Of a stretch of DNA of 64,000 nucleotides, positions 8,206-17,322 are shown in pieces. How positions within the stretch are numbered: the stretch's first letter is position 1; each line of letters starts with the position of its first letter. The notes below the pieces were generated by a model. That model worked only from the letters and a program-made list of their open reading frames with translations, did not search any database and was not told where the DNA came from. The stretch lies in contig CAWIEX010000015.1 of the NCBI GenBank assembly GCA_963835295.1, forward strand, positions 310,001 through 374,000. The letters are read 5' to 3'. This DNA comes from JAOPZW01 sp963835295. Lineage in GTDB: Bacteria; Actinomycetota; Thermoleophilia; Solirubrobacterales; Solirubrobacteraceae. The position numbers and the translations under genes were made by a program.

Positions 8206-9047
8206 GGATCGGGACGCGCGGCAGCGCGCTGGCCCTGGTGCAGGCGCGCCAGGTGGCGAAGCTCCTCGGCGGCGAGCACGAGCTGGTCGAGGTGGTGACG
8301 AGCGGCGACCGCGGTCAAGCTGCCTCCGACAAGGAGCGCTGGGTGCGCGAGCTCGACGGCGCGCTGCTCGACGGCTCCATCGACTGCGCGGTGCACTCGG
8401 CCAAGGACGTCCCGGCGGAGCTGCCGCAGCGCATCGTCATCGCCGCCGTCCCGCCCCGTGCGGACCCGCGCGACGCGCTGTGCGGCGCGGCCACGCTGGC
8501 CGCGCTGGCGCCAGGGGCGCGCGTGGGGACGTCCTCGCTGCGGCGGGCCGCTCAGGTGCGCGCGCTGCGCGACGACCTCGCGGTGGTCGAGCTGCGCGGC
8601 AACGTCGACACCCGGCTGCGCAAGCTCGAGGACGGCGAGTACGACGCGATCGTGCTGGCCGCCGCGGGGCTCGCGCGCCTGGGGCGCGGTGACGCGGGCG
8701 CGCCGCTCGACGAGCTCGTCCCAGCCTCGGGACAGGGCTGCCTGGCCGTGACCACCCGCGCCGGCGAGGAGTCGTTGGTCGCGGAGATCGACGACCGGGC
8801 GGCGGCGTGGGCGCTGACCGCTGAGCGCGCGCTGGTGCGCGCGCTCGAGGCCGACTGCCACACGCCGGTCGGCGCGCACGCGCAGGTCCTCGGCGCCGAT
8901 GCGCTCAGGCTGCGCGCGTTCGTCGGCGCCGTCGACGGCAGCGCCTGGGTACGCGACGAGCTCGACGGCCCGGATCCCGAGCGCCTGGGCGCGGCGGTCG
9001 CCCAGCGGCTGCTGAGCGCCGGCGCGCGCGAGGTCCTCGCGGCGTGA
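8202..9047 (+). CDS. hemC: Hydroxymethylbilane synthase (porphobilinogen deaminase) HemC
   Basis: HemC polymerises four porphobilinogens to hydroxymethylbilane on a dipyrromethane cofactor. The 281-residue protein starts at GTG 8202 (VRIGTRGSALALVQA, the normal N-terminus without extension). It contains the substrate-binding AVHSAKDVPAELP (~64-76), GTSSLRRAAQV (~106-116) and ELRGNVDTRLRKL (~126-138). The cofactor-attachment Cys219 sits in EADCHTPVGAHA. Both ends overlap neighbours by 4 nt (hemA and cobA-hemD), indicating translational coupling. Confidence 0.97.
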   Translation: MRIGTRGSALALVQARQVAKLLGGEHELVEVVTSGDRGQAASDKERWVRELDGALLDGSIDCAVHSAKDVPAELPQRIVIAAVPPRADPRDALCGAATLAALAPGARVGTSSLRRAAQVRALRDDLAVVELRGNVDTRLRKLEDGEYDAIVLAAAGLARLGRGDAGAPLDELVPASGQGCLAVTTRAGEESLVAEIDDRAAAWALTAERALVRALEADCHTPVGAHAQVLGADALRLRAFVGAVDGSAWVRDELDGPDPERLGAAVAQRLLSAGAREVLAA

Positions 9048-10483
9048 CCGCCTACCTGGTCGGCGCGGGGCCCGGCGATCCCGGCCTGCTCACGGCGCGG
9101 GCCATCGAGCTCATCGCGAGCGCCGACGTCATCCTCCACGACCGCCTGATCCCGCACGAGGCGCTGGCGGGCGCGCGGCCCGACGCGGAGGTGATCGACG
9201 TCGGCAAGGTCGGAGGCGGCGAGCAGGTGCCCCAGCGCGAGACGACGCGCCTGCTGGTCGAGCACGCGCGCGCCGGGCGCGCCGTCGTGCGCCTGAAGGG
9301 CGGCGACCCGTTCGTCTTCGGGCGCGGCGGGGAGGAGGCGCAGGCGCTGCGCGCCGCGGGCTGCGACTACGAGATCGTCCCGGGCGTGACCGCCGGTGTG
9401 GCGGCGCCGGGCTACGCCGGGATCCCGGTCACGCAGCGCGGGATGGCCAGCGCCGTGGCCTTCGTCACGGGTCACGAGGACCCGGCGAAGCCGGAGACCG
9501 CCATCGATTGGGCGGCGCTGGCCGCCTTCCCCGGGACGCTCGTCTTCTACATGGGCGTGCGCCAGCTGCCGCGCATCGCCGAGCAGCTCGTCGCCCACGG
9601 CCGTGACCCGGGCGAGCCGGCGGCCATCGTCGAGCGCGGGACCCTGCCCGACCAGCGCGTGCTGCTGACGAGCGTCGCGTCGCTCGGCGAGCAGGACGCC
9701 CACGCGCCGGCGGTGACCGTCGTCGGGCCGGTCGCGGCGCTACACGATGAGCTGGCGTGGCTGGGCCGCGGCCCGCTGGCCGACGTGGGCATCGCGGTGA
9801 CGCGCGCCCGGGCGCAGGCCAGCGGGCTGGCGGGGCGCCTGCGGGCGCTCGGCGCGCGGGTGATCGAGGCGCCCGCCATCCGCATCGAGCCGCTGCCCGT
9901 CGAGCTCGGCGACCCCGCGTCCTACGACCTCGTCGTGCTGACCTCGCCCAACGGCGTCGAGCAGCTCTTCCGCCACGTGCGCGACGCCCGCGCGCTGGCC
10001 GGCCCGGCGATCGCGGTGATCGGCCCGGGCACGGCGGCGGCCCTGCGCGCCCGCGGCGTCGAGCCCGACGTCGTGCCCGAGCGCGCGGTCGGCGAAGGCC
10101 TGGTGCAGGCCCTGGGCGACCGCTCGTACCGCCGCGTGCTCGTCGCACGCGCGCAGGACGCGCGCGACGTCGTGCCCGAGGCACTGCGCGACGCCGGCAG
10201 CACGGTCGACGTCGTCGCCCTCTACCGGACGGTGCCCGAGCCGCTGGGCGACGAGGGGCGCGCCGCCGCGCTGAGCGCCGACTGGGCCACCTTCACGAGC
10301 GCGTCGTCGGCGCGCTTCTTCCATGCCGCCGCCGGCACGCTGGACGGCCCGCGCCTGGCCTCGATCGGCCCGGTCACGAGCGCGGCACTGCGCGAGCTGG
10401 GCTACGAGCCCGACCTCGAGGCCTCGGATCACACGCCCGACGGGCTGGTCGCCGCGCTCGTGGCGGCAGCAGGGCGCGGCTGA
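9044..10483 (+). CDS. Fused uroporphyrinogen-III C-methyltransferase / uroporphyrinogen-III synthase (CobA-HemD)
   Basis: This 479-residue bifunctional protein has a SUMT domain at residues ~1-240, with SAM-binding VGAGPGDPGLLTARA, VRLKGGDPFVFGRGGEEA and PGVTAGVAAPGYAGIPVT. It methylates uroporphyrinogen III to precorrin-2. A HemD domain follows at ~250-479 (VLTSPNGVEQLF, VDVVALYRTVPEP, TFTSASSARFF), which cyclises hydroxymethylbilane to uroporphyrinogen III. The fusion is known from actinobacteria and firmicutes. With met8 at the head of the run, the cluster makes uroporphyrinogen III for heme and diverts part to siroheme. The GTG start overlaps hemC by 4 nt. Confidence 0.95.
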   Translation: MTAYLVGAGPGDPGLLTARAIELIASADVILHDRLIPHEALAGARPDAEVIDVGKVGGGEQVPQRETTRLLVEHARAGRAVVRLKGGDPFVFGRGGEEAQALRAAGCDYEIVPGVTAGVAAPGYAGIPVTQRGMASAVAFVTGHEDPAKPETAIDWAALAAFPGTLVFYMGVRQLPRIAEQLVAHGRDPGEPAAIVERGTLPDQRVLLTSVASLGEQDAHAPAVTVVGPVAALHDELAWLGRGPLADVGIAVTRARAQASGLAGRLRALGARVIEAPAIRIEPLPVELGDPASYDLVVLTSPNGVEQLFRHVRDARALAGPAIAVIGPGTAAALRARGVEPDVVPERAVGEGLVQALGDRSYRRVLVARAQDARDVVPEALRDAGSTVDVVALYRTVPEPLGDEGRAAALSADWATFTSASSARFFHAAAGTLDGPRLASIGPVTSAALRELGYEPDLEASDHTPDGLVAALVAAAGRG

Positions 10484-10764
10484 GCGCGCGGCCGACGCCG
10501 CACGGATGGCGCCACCAAGGGGGCCGGTGTTCCGTCGTCGGGCTCGTCGGCGCCGAGGAGCTCCTCGTCGCCATCGCTCGGCACGCGCCGGACGATGGGC
10601 CACCAGTTGGGTCGGTCGTCGCGGACGGGGCGCTCGTCGAACCACGGGCGCGACTCGGCACCGAGCCACATGGCCAGCAGGGCGAAGACGCCGAAGACGG
10701 CGGGAGGAAGGAGGATGCCGACGAGCACCTCGAGCACGCGGTCGAGACTACGCCGCTCCGACAA
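10429..10764 (-). CDS. Small single-pass membrane protein of unknown function
   Basis: This 111-residue product starts at TTG 10764 (or an internal GTG). One hydrophobic segment (VLVGILLPPAVFGVFALLAMWLGA, split here: VLVGILLPPAVFGV then FALLAMWLGA) spans ~13-36. It is followed by a Trp-containing acidic region (RPNWWPIVRRVPSDGDEELL) and a basic, Ala/Pro-rich tail that overlaps the 3' end of cobA-hemD on the other strand. I do not recognise a family. The hydrophobic block and the WW motif argue that the first ~75 codons are real, while the antisense tail is less certain. Confidence 0.5.
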   Translation of the reverse strand: MSERRSLDRVLEVLVGILLPPAVFGVFALLAMWLGAESRPWFDERPVRDDRPNWWPIVRRVPSDGDEELLGADEPDDGTPAPLVAPSVRRRPRAQPRPAAATSAATSPSGV

Positions 10765-10815
10765 GCTGTCAAACGCGCGCGCCCTCGGCGGGGCTCTGGC
10801 GGCGTCAGCCCGGGC

Positions 10816-10992
10816 TCAGCTGGCCGCCGGCGGCTCGCCCTCCGTGGGGATGCCGGGCATCGCGCCCGGCCCGCGCTCAGGGTCGTCCTCGCCCTCCGGC
10901 CGCGCCTCGGGGACGCCCAGCGGCGCCTCCTCGGACTCGTCGGGCGGGAGCCCGCTCGGAGCGTCGTCGGGGGTGCTCGGCTGGTCGCTCAT
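10816..10992 (-). CDS. Small acidic Pro-rich protein of unknown function
   Basis: This 58-residue open frame begins MSDQPSTPDDAPSGLPPDES and ends in a MPGIPTEGEPPAAS motif. It is rich in Asp, Glu and Pro, with no hydrophobic stretch, and looks intrinsically disordered. Support for being a gene is the minus-strand TAGCGT box placed 7 nt before ATG 10992. The same box-plus-spacer (TAGCGT, TTCGGCC or TCGGGCC, ATG) precedes the class IV aminotransferase gene at 60147. It lies between the membrane-protein gene and the divergent SAM hydroxide adenosyltransferase gene. Function unknown. Confidence 0.6.
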   Translation of the reverse strand: MSDQPSTPDDAPSGLPPDESEEAPLGVPEARPEGEDDPERGPGAMPGIPTEGEPPAAS

Positions 10993-10999
10993 GGCCGAA

Positions 11000-11005
11000 A
11001 CGCTA
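11000..11005 (-). promoter_or_regulatory. Putative -10 box (TAGCGT) of the small acidic protein gene
   Basis: On the minus strand, TAGCGT is followed by 7 nt (TTCGGCC) and then ATG 10992. It is nearly identical to the arrangement at 60147-60160. Confidence 0.45.
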
Positions 11006-11034
11006 CCCGGCCTCCAAGCGGGTGCGACGACTAC

Positions 11035-11040
11035 TAGACT
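11035..11040 (+). promoter_or_regulatory. Putative -10 box (TAGACT) of the SAM hydroxide adenosyltransferase gene
   Basis: TAGACT is followed by 11 nt and then ATG 11052. No Shine-Dalgarno sequence intervenes. The same hexamer occurs upstream of ssb at 46981. Confidence 0.45.
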
Positions 11041-11051
11041 CGCCCGTCCCG

Positions 11052-11849
11052 ATGACGACAGTGATCACGTTCCTGTCCGACTATGGCCACGACGACGAGT
11101 TCGTGGGCGTGTGCCACGGCGTCATGGCCCGGATCGCGCCCGAGGCGCGGGTGCTCGACGTCAGCCACGGGATCGAGCGCCACGACGTGCGCTCGGGCGC
11201 CCTCGTGCTGCGCCGCGCGCTGCCCTACTTCCCGGCCGGCGTGCACCTCGCGGTCGTCGACCCCGAGGTCGGCGGCGAGCGCCGGGCCGTCGCGGTCCGC
11301 ACGGCCGAGGACGACCGCATCCTCGTCGGGCCCGACAACGGCCTGCTCGCGCTGGCCATCGAGCGCTTCGGAGCCGCGGTGGAGGCCGTCGACGTCGCGC
11401 GCTCGCCGCACCGCCTCGAGCCGACGTCGGCGACCTTCCACGGGCGCGATCTGTTCGCACCGGTGGCCGCACATCTGGCGGCCGGCGCGCCGCTGGCCGA
11501 CGCGGGCGACCCGATCGACCCCGACGAGCTCACGCCGCTGCACACGCCCAGCGCCCGCCGCGAGGACGGAGGCCTCGTCGCGCACGCACTGGCCTTCGAT
11601 CGCTTCGGCAACGTCGTGCTCGACGTCGAGCACGCGGAGCTGGCGGGCTCGGGCCTGAAGCTGGGCCACCGGGTGACGATCAACGACGAGCTCGCGCACT
11701 ACGCGACGACCTTCGCCGACGTCCCGCCCGGGGAGCTGCTGCTCTACGAGGACGCCTACCGCACGCTCGCGCTGGCGGTCAACCGCGGCTCGGCGGCGCT
11801 GCACCTGGGCCTCGACCTCGACGCCGAGGTCCACATCCGCCCGGCGTGA
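11052..11849 (+). CDS. SAM hydrolase / SAM-dependent hydroxide adenosyltransferase (DUF62 family)
   Basis: This family (relatives of fluorinase and chlorinase) splits S-adenosylmethionine with water or hydroxide to adenosine and methionine. The 265-residue protein opens with TFLSDYGHDDEFVGVCHGVM, the conserved SAM-binding N-terminus. VVDPEVGGERRAVAV and LVGPDNGLLALAIERFG (~72-104) are the central active-site strands, and TFHGRDLFAPVAAHLA (~126-141) carries the conserved FHGRD motif. The C-terminal domain (ALAFDRFGNVVLDV onward) is complete. It is followed by birA with a 4-nt overlap. Confidence 0.93.
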   Translation: MTTVITFLSDYGHDDEFVGVCHGVMARIAPEARVLDVSHGIERHDVRSGALVLRRALPYFPAGVHLAVVDPEVGGERRAVAVRTAEDDRILVGPDNGLLALAIERFGAAVEAVDVARSPHRLEPTSATFHGRDLFAPVAAHLAAGAPLADAGDPIDPDELTPLHTPSARREDGGLVAHALAFDRFGNVVLDVEHAELAGSGLKLGHRVTINDELAHYATTFADVPPGELLLYEDAYRTLALAVNRGSAALHLGLDLDAEVHIRPA

Positions 11850-12526
11850 CGGTGCTCGGGCGCCCGCGGCTGCACCTGCGCGCCACGACGTCGACCAACG
11901 ACCGCGCCGGGGCGCTGGCGCAGCAGGGCGCGCCGCACGGGACGCTCGTCACGGCCGGCGCGCAGCACGCCGGGCGCGGGCGCCAGGGGCGCACGTGGTC
12001 GGCCCCGCCCGGGCGCGCGCTCCTGCTCTCGCTCGTGCTGCGCGACCCGCCGGCGCTGCTGCCGCTGGCCGCGGGCCTCGCGGTCGCCGAGGTCGCCGGG
12101 CCCGCCAGCATGGTCAAGTGGCCCAACGACGTCCTGATCGACGGGCGCAAGGTGGCGGGCATCCTGGCCGAGGGCCGGCCGGGCGAGGGGTGGGCCGTGC
12201 TGGGGATCGGGGTCAACGTCGCGCTGCGCGTCGACGAGCTGCCGCCCGAGCTGCACGACACCGCCGGCACGCTGGGCCTGGAGCCGGCCGACCTCGAGCC
12301 GACGCTCGAGCGGCTGATGGTCGCCTTGGACCGCGCGCTGGCCCTCGACACGTCCTCGCTCCTCGGGGCCTACCGCGCCCGCGACGCCCTGCGCGGCCAC
12401 GAGGTCTCCTGGGCCGGCGGCCGCGGGACGGCCGCGGGCATCGACGGCGCCGGGCGGCTGGTGGTCGAGCTGGCGGACGGTGGGCGCACCGCGCTGAGCG
12501 CGGGAGAGGTCCACCTGGCCCGCTGA
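11846..12526 (+). CDS. birA: Biotin--[acetyl-CoA-carboxylase] ligase BirA (no HTH domain)
   Basis: This enzyme activates biotin with ATP and attaches it to the carboxyl-carrier protein. The 226-residue enzyme has the biotinyl-AMP loop AGRGRQGRTWSAPPGRALLLS-like segment at ~37-57, the KWPNDVLIDGRKVAGILAE motif (~91-109) with the catalytic Lys, and GIGVNVAL (~119-126). The C-terminal SH3-like domain (GTAAGIDGAGRLVVEL) closes it. It lacks the N-terminal repressor HTH of E. coli BirA, so it is a monofunctional (group I) ligase. Start GTG 11846 overlaps the upstream stop. Confidence 0.95.
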   Translation: MTVLGRPRLHLRATTSTNDRAGALAQQGAPHGTLVTAGAQHAGRGRQGRTWSAPPGRALLLSLVLRDPPALLPLAAGLAVAEVAGPASMVKWPNDVLIDGRKVAGILAEGRPGEGWAVLGIGVNVALRVDELPPELHDTAGTLGLEPADLEPTLERLMVALDRALALDTSSLLGAYRARDALRGHEVSWAGGRGTAAGIDGAGRLVVELADGGRTALSAGEVHLAR

Positions 12527-12565
12527 GGCTCAAGCTGCCCCGCGCACGGCCGAATCTCGTGGTAC

Positions 12566-14187
12566 ATGCTCTTGCCCGAGTCTCCACCGCTCACAGACGC
12601 GGCTGGTCTGCGATTCCGCATGGCCACGCTGAAGGCCGGCGTGTGGCTGGGGCTCGGGATGATCGCCGCCGGCATGGCGTACTTCGCGCTCACGTGGGAC
12701 GACGGCAACCGGCCGCTGCTTGCGTGCACCGGCCTCGCCGTCGCGGTCACGGATGTCGGGATCTTGTTCCTGCCGATGCAGCGGATCGTGGCCGGGCGCT
12801 GGCGCGAGCGGTTCTTCCTGGCCTGGACGCTCTCGAACGTCGCCGTGCTGCTCCTGCTGGGGGCGCTGGATCCGACCGATCCGAGCCCACTGACGCTGCC
12901 CCTGATGATGCCGATGCTCTTCGCGGGCATGTCCTATCCGCGTGCCTCGGCTCGGATCTCCTGTGCGGCGGTGGTCTTCGGCTATGGCGCCGAGGCGCTC
13001 ATCCGCGGCCAGGACTTCGCGTTCAGCGTCTTCTTTGCCATGGTCCTCGTGTCGACGGCCGGGATGTGCCTGTGGCAGGCGCGCAACCGCGAGCGCCAGC
13101 ACGACGAGCTCGAGCGCCAGCGCGACGAGCTGGCGCGCGTGTCGCTGACGGACCCGCTGACCGATGCGCTCAATCGCCGCGGGTTCGAGGATCGGCTGCG
13201 CCGCGAGCTGGCGGACTCAGTGCGCAGCGGACGGCCGCTGATGCTCGCGGTCCTGGACCTCGACGGCTTCAAGGCGGTCAACGATCGCGAGGGCCATGCC
13301 GCCGGCGATGCCCTGCTGTGTGAGACCTCAGGTGCCTCACGAGCGTCCTGCGCCCCCTGGACGTGGTCGGGCGCCTCGGCGGAGACGAGTTCGCGGTGCT
13401 GTTCCCCGACGCCGGCCAGGCGAACTCCGAGAGCCTCATCGGGCGCCTGCACCACGCGCTCGCCGGCCGGGTGCCGGCATCGTTCGGATACAGCTGCTTT
13501 CCGGCTGACGGCGTCCATCCCGAGGAGCTCTTCAACCACGCCGATGTCCGCCTGTATGCCGCCAAGGCCCAACGGCCCCGCCGGGGCGAGGACAGGGCGC
13601 TCGAGCTGATCTGGGCCACCGCCCTGGCCGACGCGGTCGACCGGCGTATGGACGCCAGCCACCAGCACTCCCGCCAAGTCGCCGAGTATGCCGCGGTCAT
13701 CGCGCGCGGCCTCGGCTGGGACGAGGCGCAGCTCGGGACGCTGCGGCTCGCCGCGACGCTCCACGACGTCGGCAAGGTCTGCATCCCAGACCGGATCCTG
13801 AACAAGCCCGGCAAGCTCGACCACGCCGAGTACGCCGAGCTCAAGCGCCACACCATCGTCGGCGCCGAGATGCTGGCTCGGATCGATGACCTGGACGAGA
13901 TCGTCCCGTGGGTCCGCCACTCCCATGAGCACGTCGACGGCTCGGGCTATCCCGACGGCCTGGTCGGCGACGCGATCCCGGCCGCCTCCCGGATCATGCT
14001 CGTGGCCGATGCGTTCGACGCCATGACCTCGGACCGGCCCTACCGCCGGGCGCGCGCGGTGACAGTCGCTCTGGCCGAGCTGCAGCGCCACGCCGGCACC
14101 CAGTTCGACGCGGCCTGCGTCGCGGCGCTCACCGCGGCCGTACTCGCATCCGAGCCGGCGTCGGCCGTGCCCGCGAGCTCGCGCTAG
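12566..14187 (+). pseudogene. Membrane GGDEF / HD-GYP cyclic-di-GMP protein, frame broken by one base
   Basis: Five to six transmembrane helices (residues ~20-175) are followed by a short coiled linker and a GGDEF domain (DLDGFKAVNDREGHAAGDALL, then RLGGDEFAVLFPDAG). Next comes an HD-GYP phosphodiesterase domain (LHDVGKVCIPDRI, then HEHVDGSGYPDGL and VADAFDAMTSDRPYR). The protein could thus make and degrade c-di-GMP. The 5' part (12566 to ~13330) and the 3' part (~13333-14187) are in different frames. Joining them needs one extra base near 13325-13335, and the total length of 1622 nt is one short of a multiple of three. All catalytic motifs on both sides survive, so the break is either very recent or a sequence error. 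The stop overlaps the convergent helicase stop by 4 nt. Confidence 0.8.
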
Positions 14188-17100
14188 GCGGCCTCGGCGG
14201 GCGAGTCGGCGGGCGACCCGTCGCCGTCCTTGTCGGCCTTCTTCGCCGCCGGCGCCTTGCGCGGGCGACGCGGCTTGGGCTTGGGCTTCTCCGCTGGCTT
14301 GTCGCCGTCCACCGCCGGAGCCTTGGCCTTCGCGTCGGCAGCCTCAGCCCCGTCGGGCCCGTCGGCTGCCGCCGACGCCGCACGCCGCGGCCTGCGCTTG
14401 CGGGCGGGCTGCCTACCGTCGCCATCGGCGCTCGCCTCCGGCTGCTCGTCCCCGCCGCTCTCGCTCGCGGTGGCGACCGCCGGCGTGGGCTGCTGCGCGG
14501 CGCCGGCGCCTCCATCGGCCTCGGGCGCCTCGCGCGCCGGGTCGGCGTCCTTGCGCCGGCGCGAGCGGCGCGAGCGGGACCTGGATGAGGGCTTGTCGCC
14601 GGCGGGCGCGTCGCCGGCGCGCGCGTCCTCACGGACCTCGCCGGCGCCGTTCGCGGACGCGCCGTCGACCGTCGTGGTCGCGACGGCGTCGTCGAGCGCC
14701 TCCTTATCGGCGCCGGCCCGCGTCTGCGCCGCGCCCACGCCGGTCCGCCCGGCGGCCGCGGCGGCCGCCTTCTTGCGCCGGCGCCGCGAGCGGCGACCCT
14801 TGCCCTTGGGGAAGTTGCGCAGCAGCTCGCGCGAGAGGGCGCTCGGCTTGCGGGCCAGGCGCGTGCGGGCGCCGCGCAGGACCTCCTCGGCCTCGGGGGT
14901 GTGCGCCACGGCGGCGGCGAGCAGGGCGGCCTGCAGGCGGCGGTCCTGCTTGCGCGCGGCGTGCACGAGCCGGCGCGCGTTGCGGGCGTGCGCGCCGCCG
15001 CTCGAGTTCACGAGCAGGCCCAGCAGGCGCTTCGTCTCGGGCCAGCGCTGGACCGCGTACTCCTCGTGGACCTCGCGGGTGTACTCGGCCAGGCGCCAGA
15101 TCCAGGCGTTGGCCTGGTCGCGGCGCCCGATGCGCTTCTCGGCCAGCGCCTGGAACATGACCTTGGCGCCCTCGCGTCGCTCCTCGCGCGCCCAGGTGCC
15201 GATGACGTCGATCGAGAGGTCGAAGGCCTCGGCGTCCTTGGCCGCGGCGATCTCCTGCAGCGCGCGCACGCGCAGCTGCGCGTTGCGGTTGCGCTCGACG
15301 GCCGTGAGCAGGAAGCGGCGCTTGAGCTCGCCGGTGCGGTCGAAGTGCAGCATCGCCCGTGCCCGGCGCCAGCCGCTGGGCGCGACGCGCGCCCCAGCCA
15401 GGGCCGCCCACATGTGCTGCTCGCCGTAGTCCAGGTGCTCGACCGCGATGCGCCACAGCTCGCGCTCGAAGACCTCGTGACGGCGCTCTTCCTCCGCCGT
15501 GACGGGGATGACGCGGCGCTCGACGCGCACGCGGCGCCCGCGGCCGCGACGCACGGGGCCGACGACGATGGCGCCGCCGCGGTAGACGTCGCGGTCCAGC
15601 AGCGAGTGCAGCGTGATGACCGGGTCGTCGTGCTTGGTCGCGGGGTGGACGAAGTCGACGACGACGCCGGCCTCCTTGCCCGGGTGCCGGCGCGTCACGC
15701 GGCCGACGCGCTGCTGGTAGACGCGCCGCGAGGCGGTGGGCGCGAGGTGCATGCAGACCGTCGCGCGGGGCGAGTTCCAGCCCTCCGCCAGCAGCTGCGC
15801 GTTGACCAGCACGTCGATCTCGCCGCGCTCATAAGCGGCGAGGATCTCGGCCAGCTCGCGCTTGGGCGTCTCGCCCGAGACGGCCTGGGCCTTGATGCCC
15901 TCCTCGCGCATGGACTCCGCGACGTTGTAGGCGTGGCGCACGCCGGCGGCGTAGATCACGCCCGGCACGCCGTTGAAGCGCGTCTTGTAGAGGTTGGCGA
16001 TCGCCATGTTGAACGGCAGCTGGTCCAACAGCTCGGCCAGCATCTCCTGGTCGAACTCGACGTCGACGTCGCCGCGGCGCAGCGGCACCTTCGCGATCGT
16101 GCGCACTCCGGGGCCAGGCGGGATGCGGATGCAGCGCAGCGGCGCGATGACGCCGCGGCGCGCGGCCTGCGCGAGGTCGAAGCGCGAGGTCTGCGTGGGG
16201 AACAGATCGGTGACGTGGCGCGCGATGAGCGCGCCCGTGGCCGTCATGCCGATGAAGATGGGGCCCGTCCAGGCGCGGATGGCCGCCGACGTCTTCTCGC
16301 CCAGCGCGGTGTGCGCCTCGTCGCAGATGACGATCGTGTAGGCGTCGGAGATGCGCCCGGCGTTGCGCACGAACCACTGGTAGGTCTCGACGGTGACGGG
16401 GCCGTCGGAGCGATCGGTCCCCGCGCCGTCGAGCAGGGGCGGGGACTCGCGGTCGCCGTAACCGCGGTCGTGCAGCTCGCCGAGGAACTGGTCGACGAGG
16501 TTGCGCCGGTGGGTGAGGATGAGGACGCCGCCGGTGCGCGAGGCATCGACGAAGCCCATCGCGGCCACGGTCTTGCCGGCGCCGGTGGCGTGCTCGAACC
16601 AGAAGCGCTTGTGGGCGTTGGGATCGTCGGCGGCGCCCTCCTCGACGTCCTCGTCGACGTCGGCCTCGTCGTCGTCCTCCCAGACGTCCTCGGGCTCGTC
16701 GTCCTCGTCCTCGTCGTCGTCGGACTCCGGCTCGTCGTCCTCGTCGTCCTCGTCGTCGTCCTCTTCGGCGGCGGCCGCGATCCCCGGCTCGTCGTCGTCC
16801 TCTTCGTCCTCGTCCTCATCGCCGTCGAGCTCGGGCTCGGGCTCGTCGTCTTCGCCCGGCGCCGCGGCGGCAGGCGTCTCGGGCTCGGGCTCGTCGTCGA
16901 CCGCGAGCACCGGCTCGGCGGTCGGCGGGGCGAGGCCCTGACCGTTCTGGACGGCGGCCAGCAGCGCGGTCAGGGTGCCCGAAAGGGCATCGACCTGGTG
17001 GGGGTTGAGCAGCGCGCCGTCGGCCAGGCGCGGCTCGTCCTCGCTGAGCACGCGCTCGAGGCCGAGCAGCAGCGCGTAACGGCGCCGCCACTTGGTCGAG

Positions 17101-17297
17101 GGCACCGTCGCGCCGGCCTCGATCTCGCGCAGCGCGTCCTCGAGGGCGCGGCGCCGGGCCGAGCCAGGGGCGAGCGCGACGGCGGTGTCTTCGCCGTCGT
17201 GAACGAAGCGCTCACGCGTGAACGCTTCGGCGCGCTCGATGGCGGCCTGATCGGGAATCGATGCGGCCTCAACGGCCGCCGACATGGAATCAGCCAT
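14184..17297 (-). CDS. Superfamily 2 helicase with acidic insert and basic C-terminal tail
   Basis: This 1037-residue DEAD/DEAH-type helicase has motif I FEHATGAGKTVAAM (~233-246), Ia LILTHRRNLVDQF, II VICDEAHTALGEK (~320) and III GMTATG. The helicase C domain contains VLVNAQLLAEGWNSPRATV and motif VI QQRVGRVTRRHPG. A ~90-residue almost pure Asp/Glu stretch (~132-224; DNA 16625-16900) is inserted between the Q-motif-like NPHQVDALSG and motif I. The middle (~500-820) is helical. Residues from ~826 on are Arg/Lys/Ala/Pro-rich, with basic clusters such as KGRRSRRRRKK. ATG 17297 (MADSMSAAV) is preferred; the frame is open to 17483 but that extension reads like untranslated leader. Substrate unknown; nucleic-acid binding by the tail is an inference. 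Confidence 0.88.
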   Translation of the reverse strand: MADSMSAAVEAASIPDQAAIERAEAFTRERFVHDGEDTAVALAPGSARRRALEDALREIEAGATVPSTKWRRRYALLLGLERVLSEDEPRLADGALLNPHQVDALSGTLTALLAAVQNGQGLAPPTAEPVLAVDDEPEPETPAAAAPGEDDEPEPELDGDEDEDEEDDDEPGIAAAAEEDDDEDDEDDEPESDDDEDEDDEPEDVWEDDDEADVDEDVEEGAADDPNAHKRFWFEHATGAGKTVAAMGFVDASRTGGVLILTHRRNLVDQFLGELHDRGYGDRESPPLLDGAGTDRSDGPVTVETYQWFVRNAGRISDAYTIVICDEAHTALGEKTSAAIRAWTGPIFIGMTATGALIARHVTDLFPTQTSRFDLAQAARRGVIAPLRCIRIPPGPGVRTIAKVPLRRGDVDVEFDQEMLAELLDQLPFNMAIANLYKTRFNGVPGVIYAAGVRHAYNVAESMREEGIKAQAVSGETPKRELAEILAAYERGEIDVLVNAQLLAEGWNSPRATVCMHLAPTASRRVYQQRVGRVTRRHPGKEAGVVVDFVHPATKHDDPVITLHSLLDRDVYRGGAIVVGPVRRGRGRRVRVERRVIPVTAEEERRHEVFERELWRIAVEHLDYGEQHMWAALAGARVAPSGWRRARAMLHFDRTGELKRRFLLTAVERNRNAQLRVRALQEIAAAKDAEAFDLSIDVIGTWAREERREGAKVMFQALAEKRIGRRDQANAWIWRLAEYTREVHEEYAVQRWPETKRLLGLLVNSSGGAHARNARRLVHAARKQDRRLQAALLAAAVAHTPEAEEVLRGARTRLARKPSALSRELLRNFPKGKGRRSRRRRKKAAAAAAGRTGVGAAQTRAGADKEALDDAVATTTVDGASANGAGEVREDARAGDAPAGDKPSSRSRSRRSRRRKDADPAREAPEADGGAGAAQQPTPAVATASESGGDEQPEASADGDGRQPARKRRPRRAASAAADGPDGAEAADAKAKAPAVDGDKPAEKPKPKPRRPRKAPAAKKADKDGDGSPADSPAEAA

Positions 17298-17322
17298 GAC
17301 CTGGCTATCTGTGCTGAACGGA

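Noticed and set aside
13315..13340. Programmed ribosomal frameshift in the GGDEF gene
   Set aside because: No slippery heptamer, downstream pseudoknot or stimulatory Shine-Dalgarno was seen; a missing base explains it more simply.
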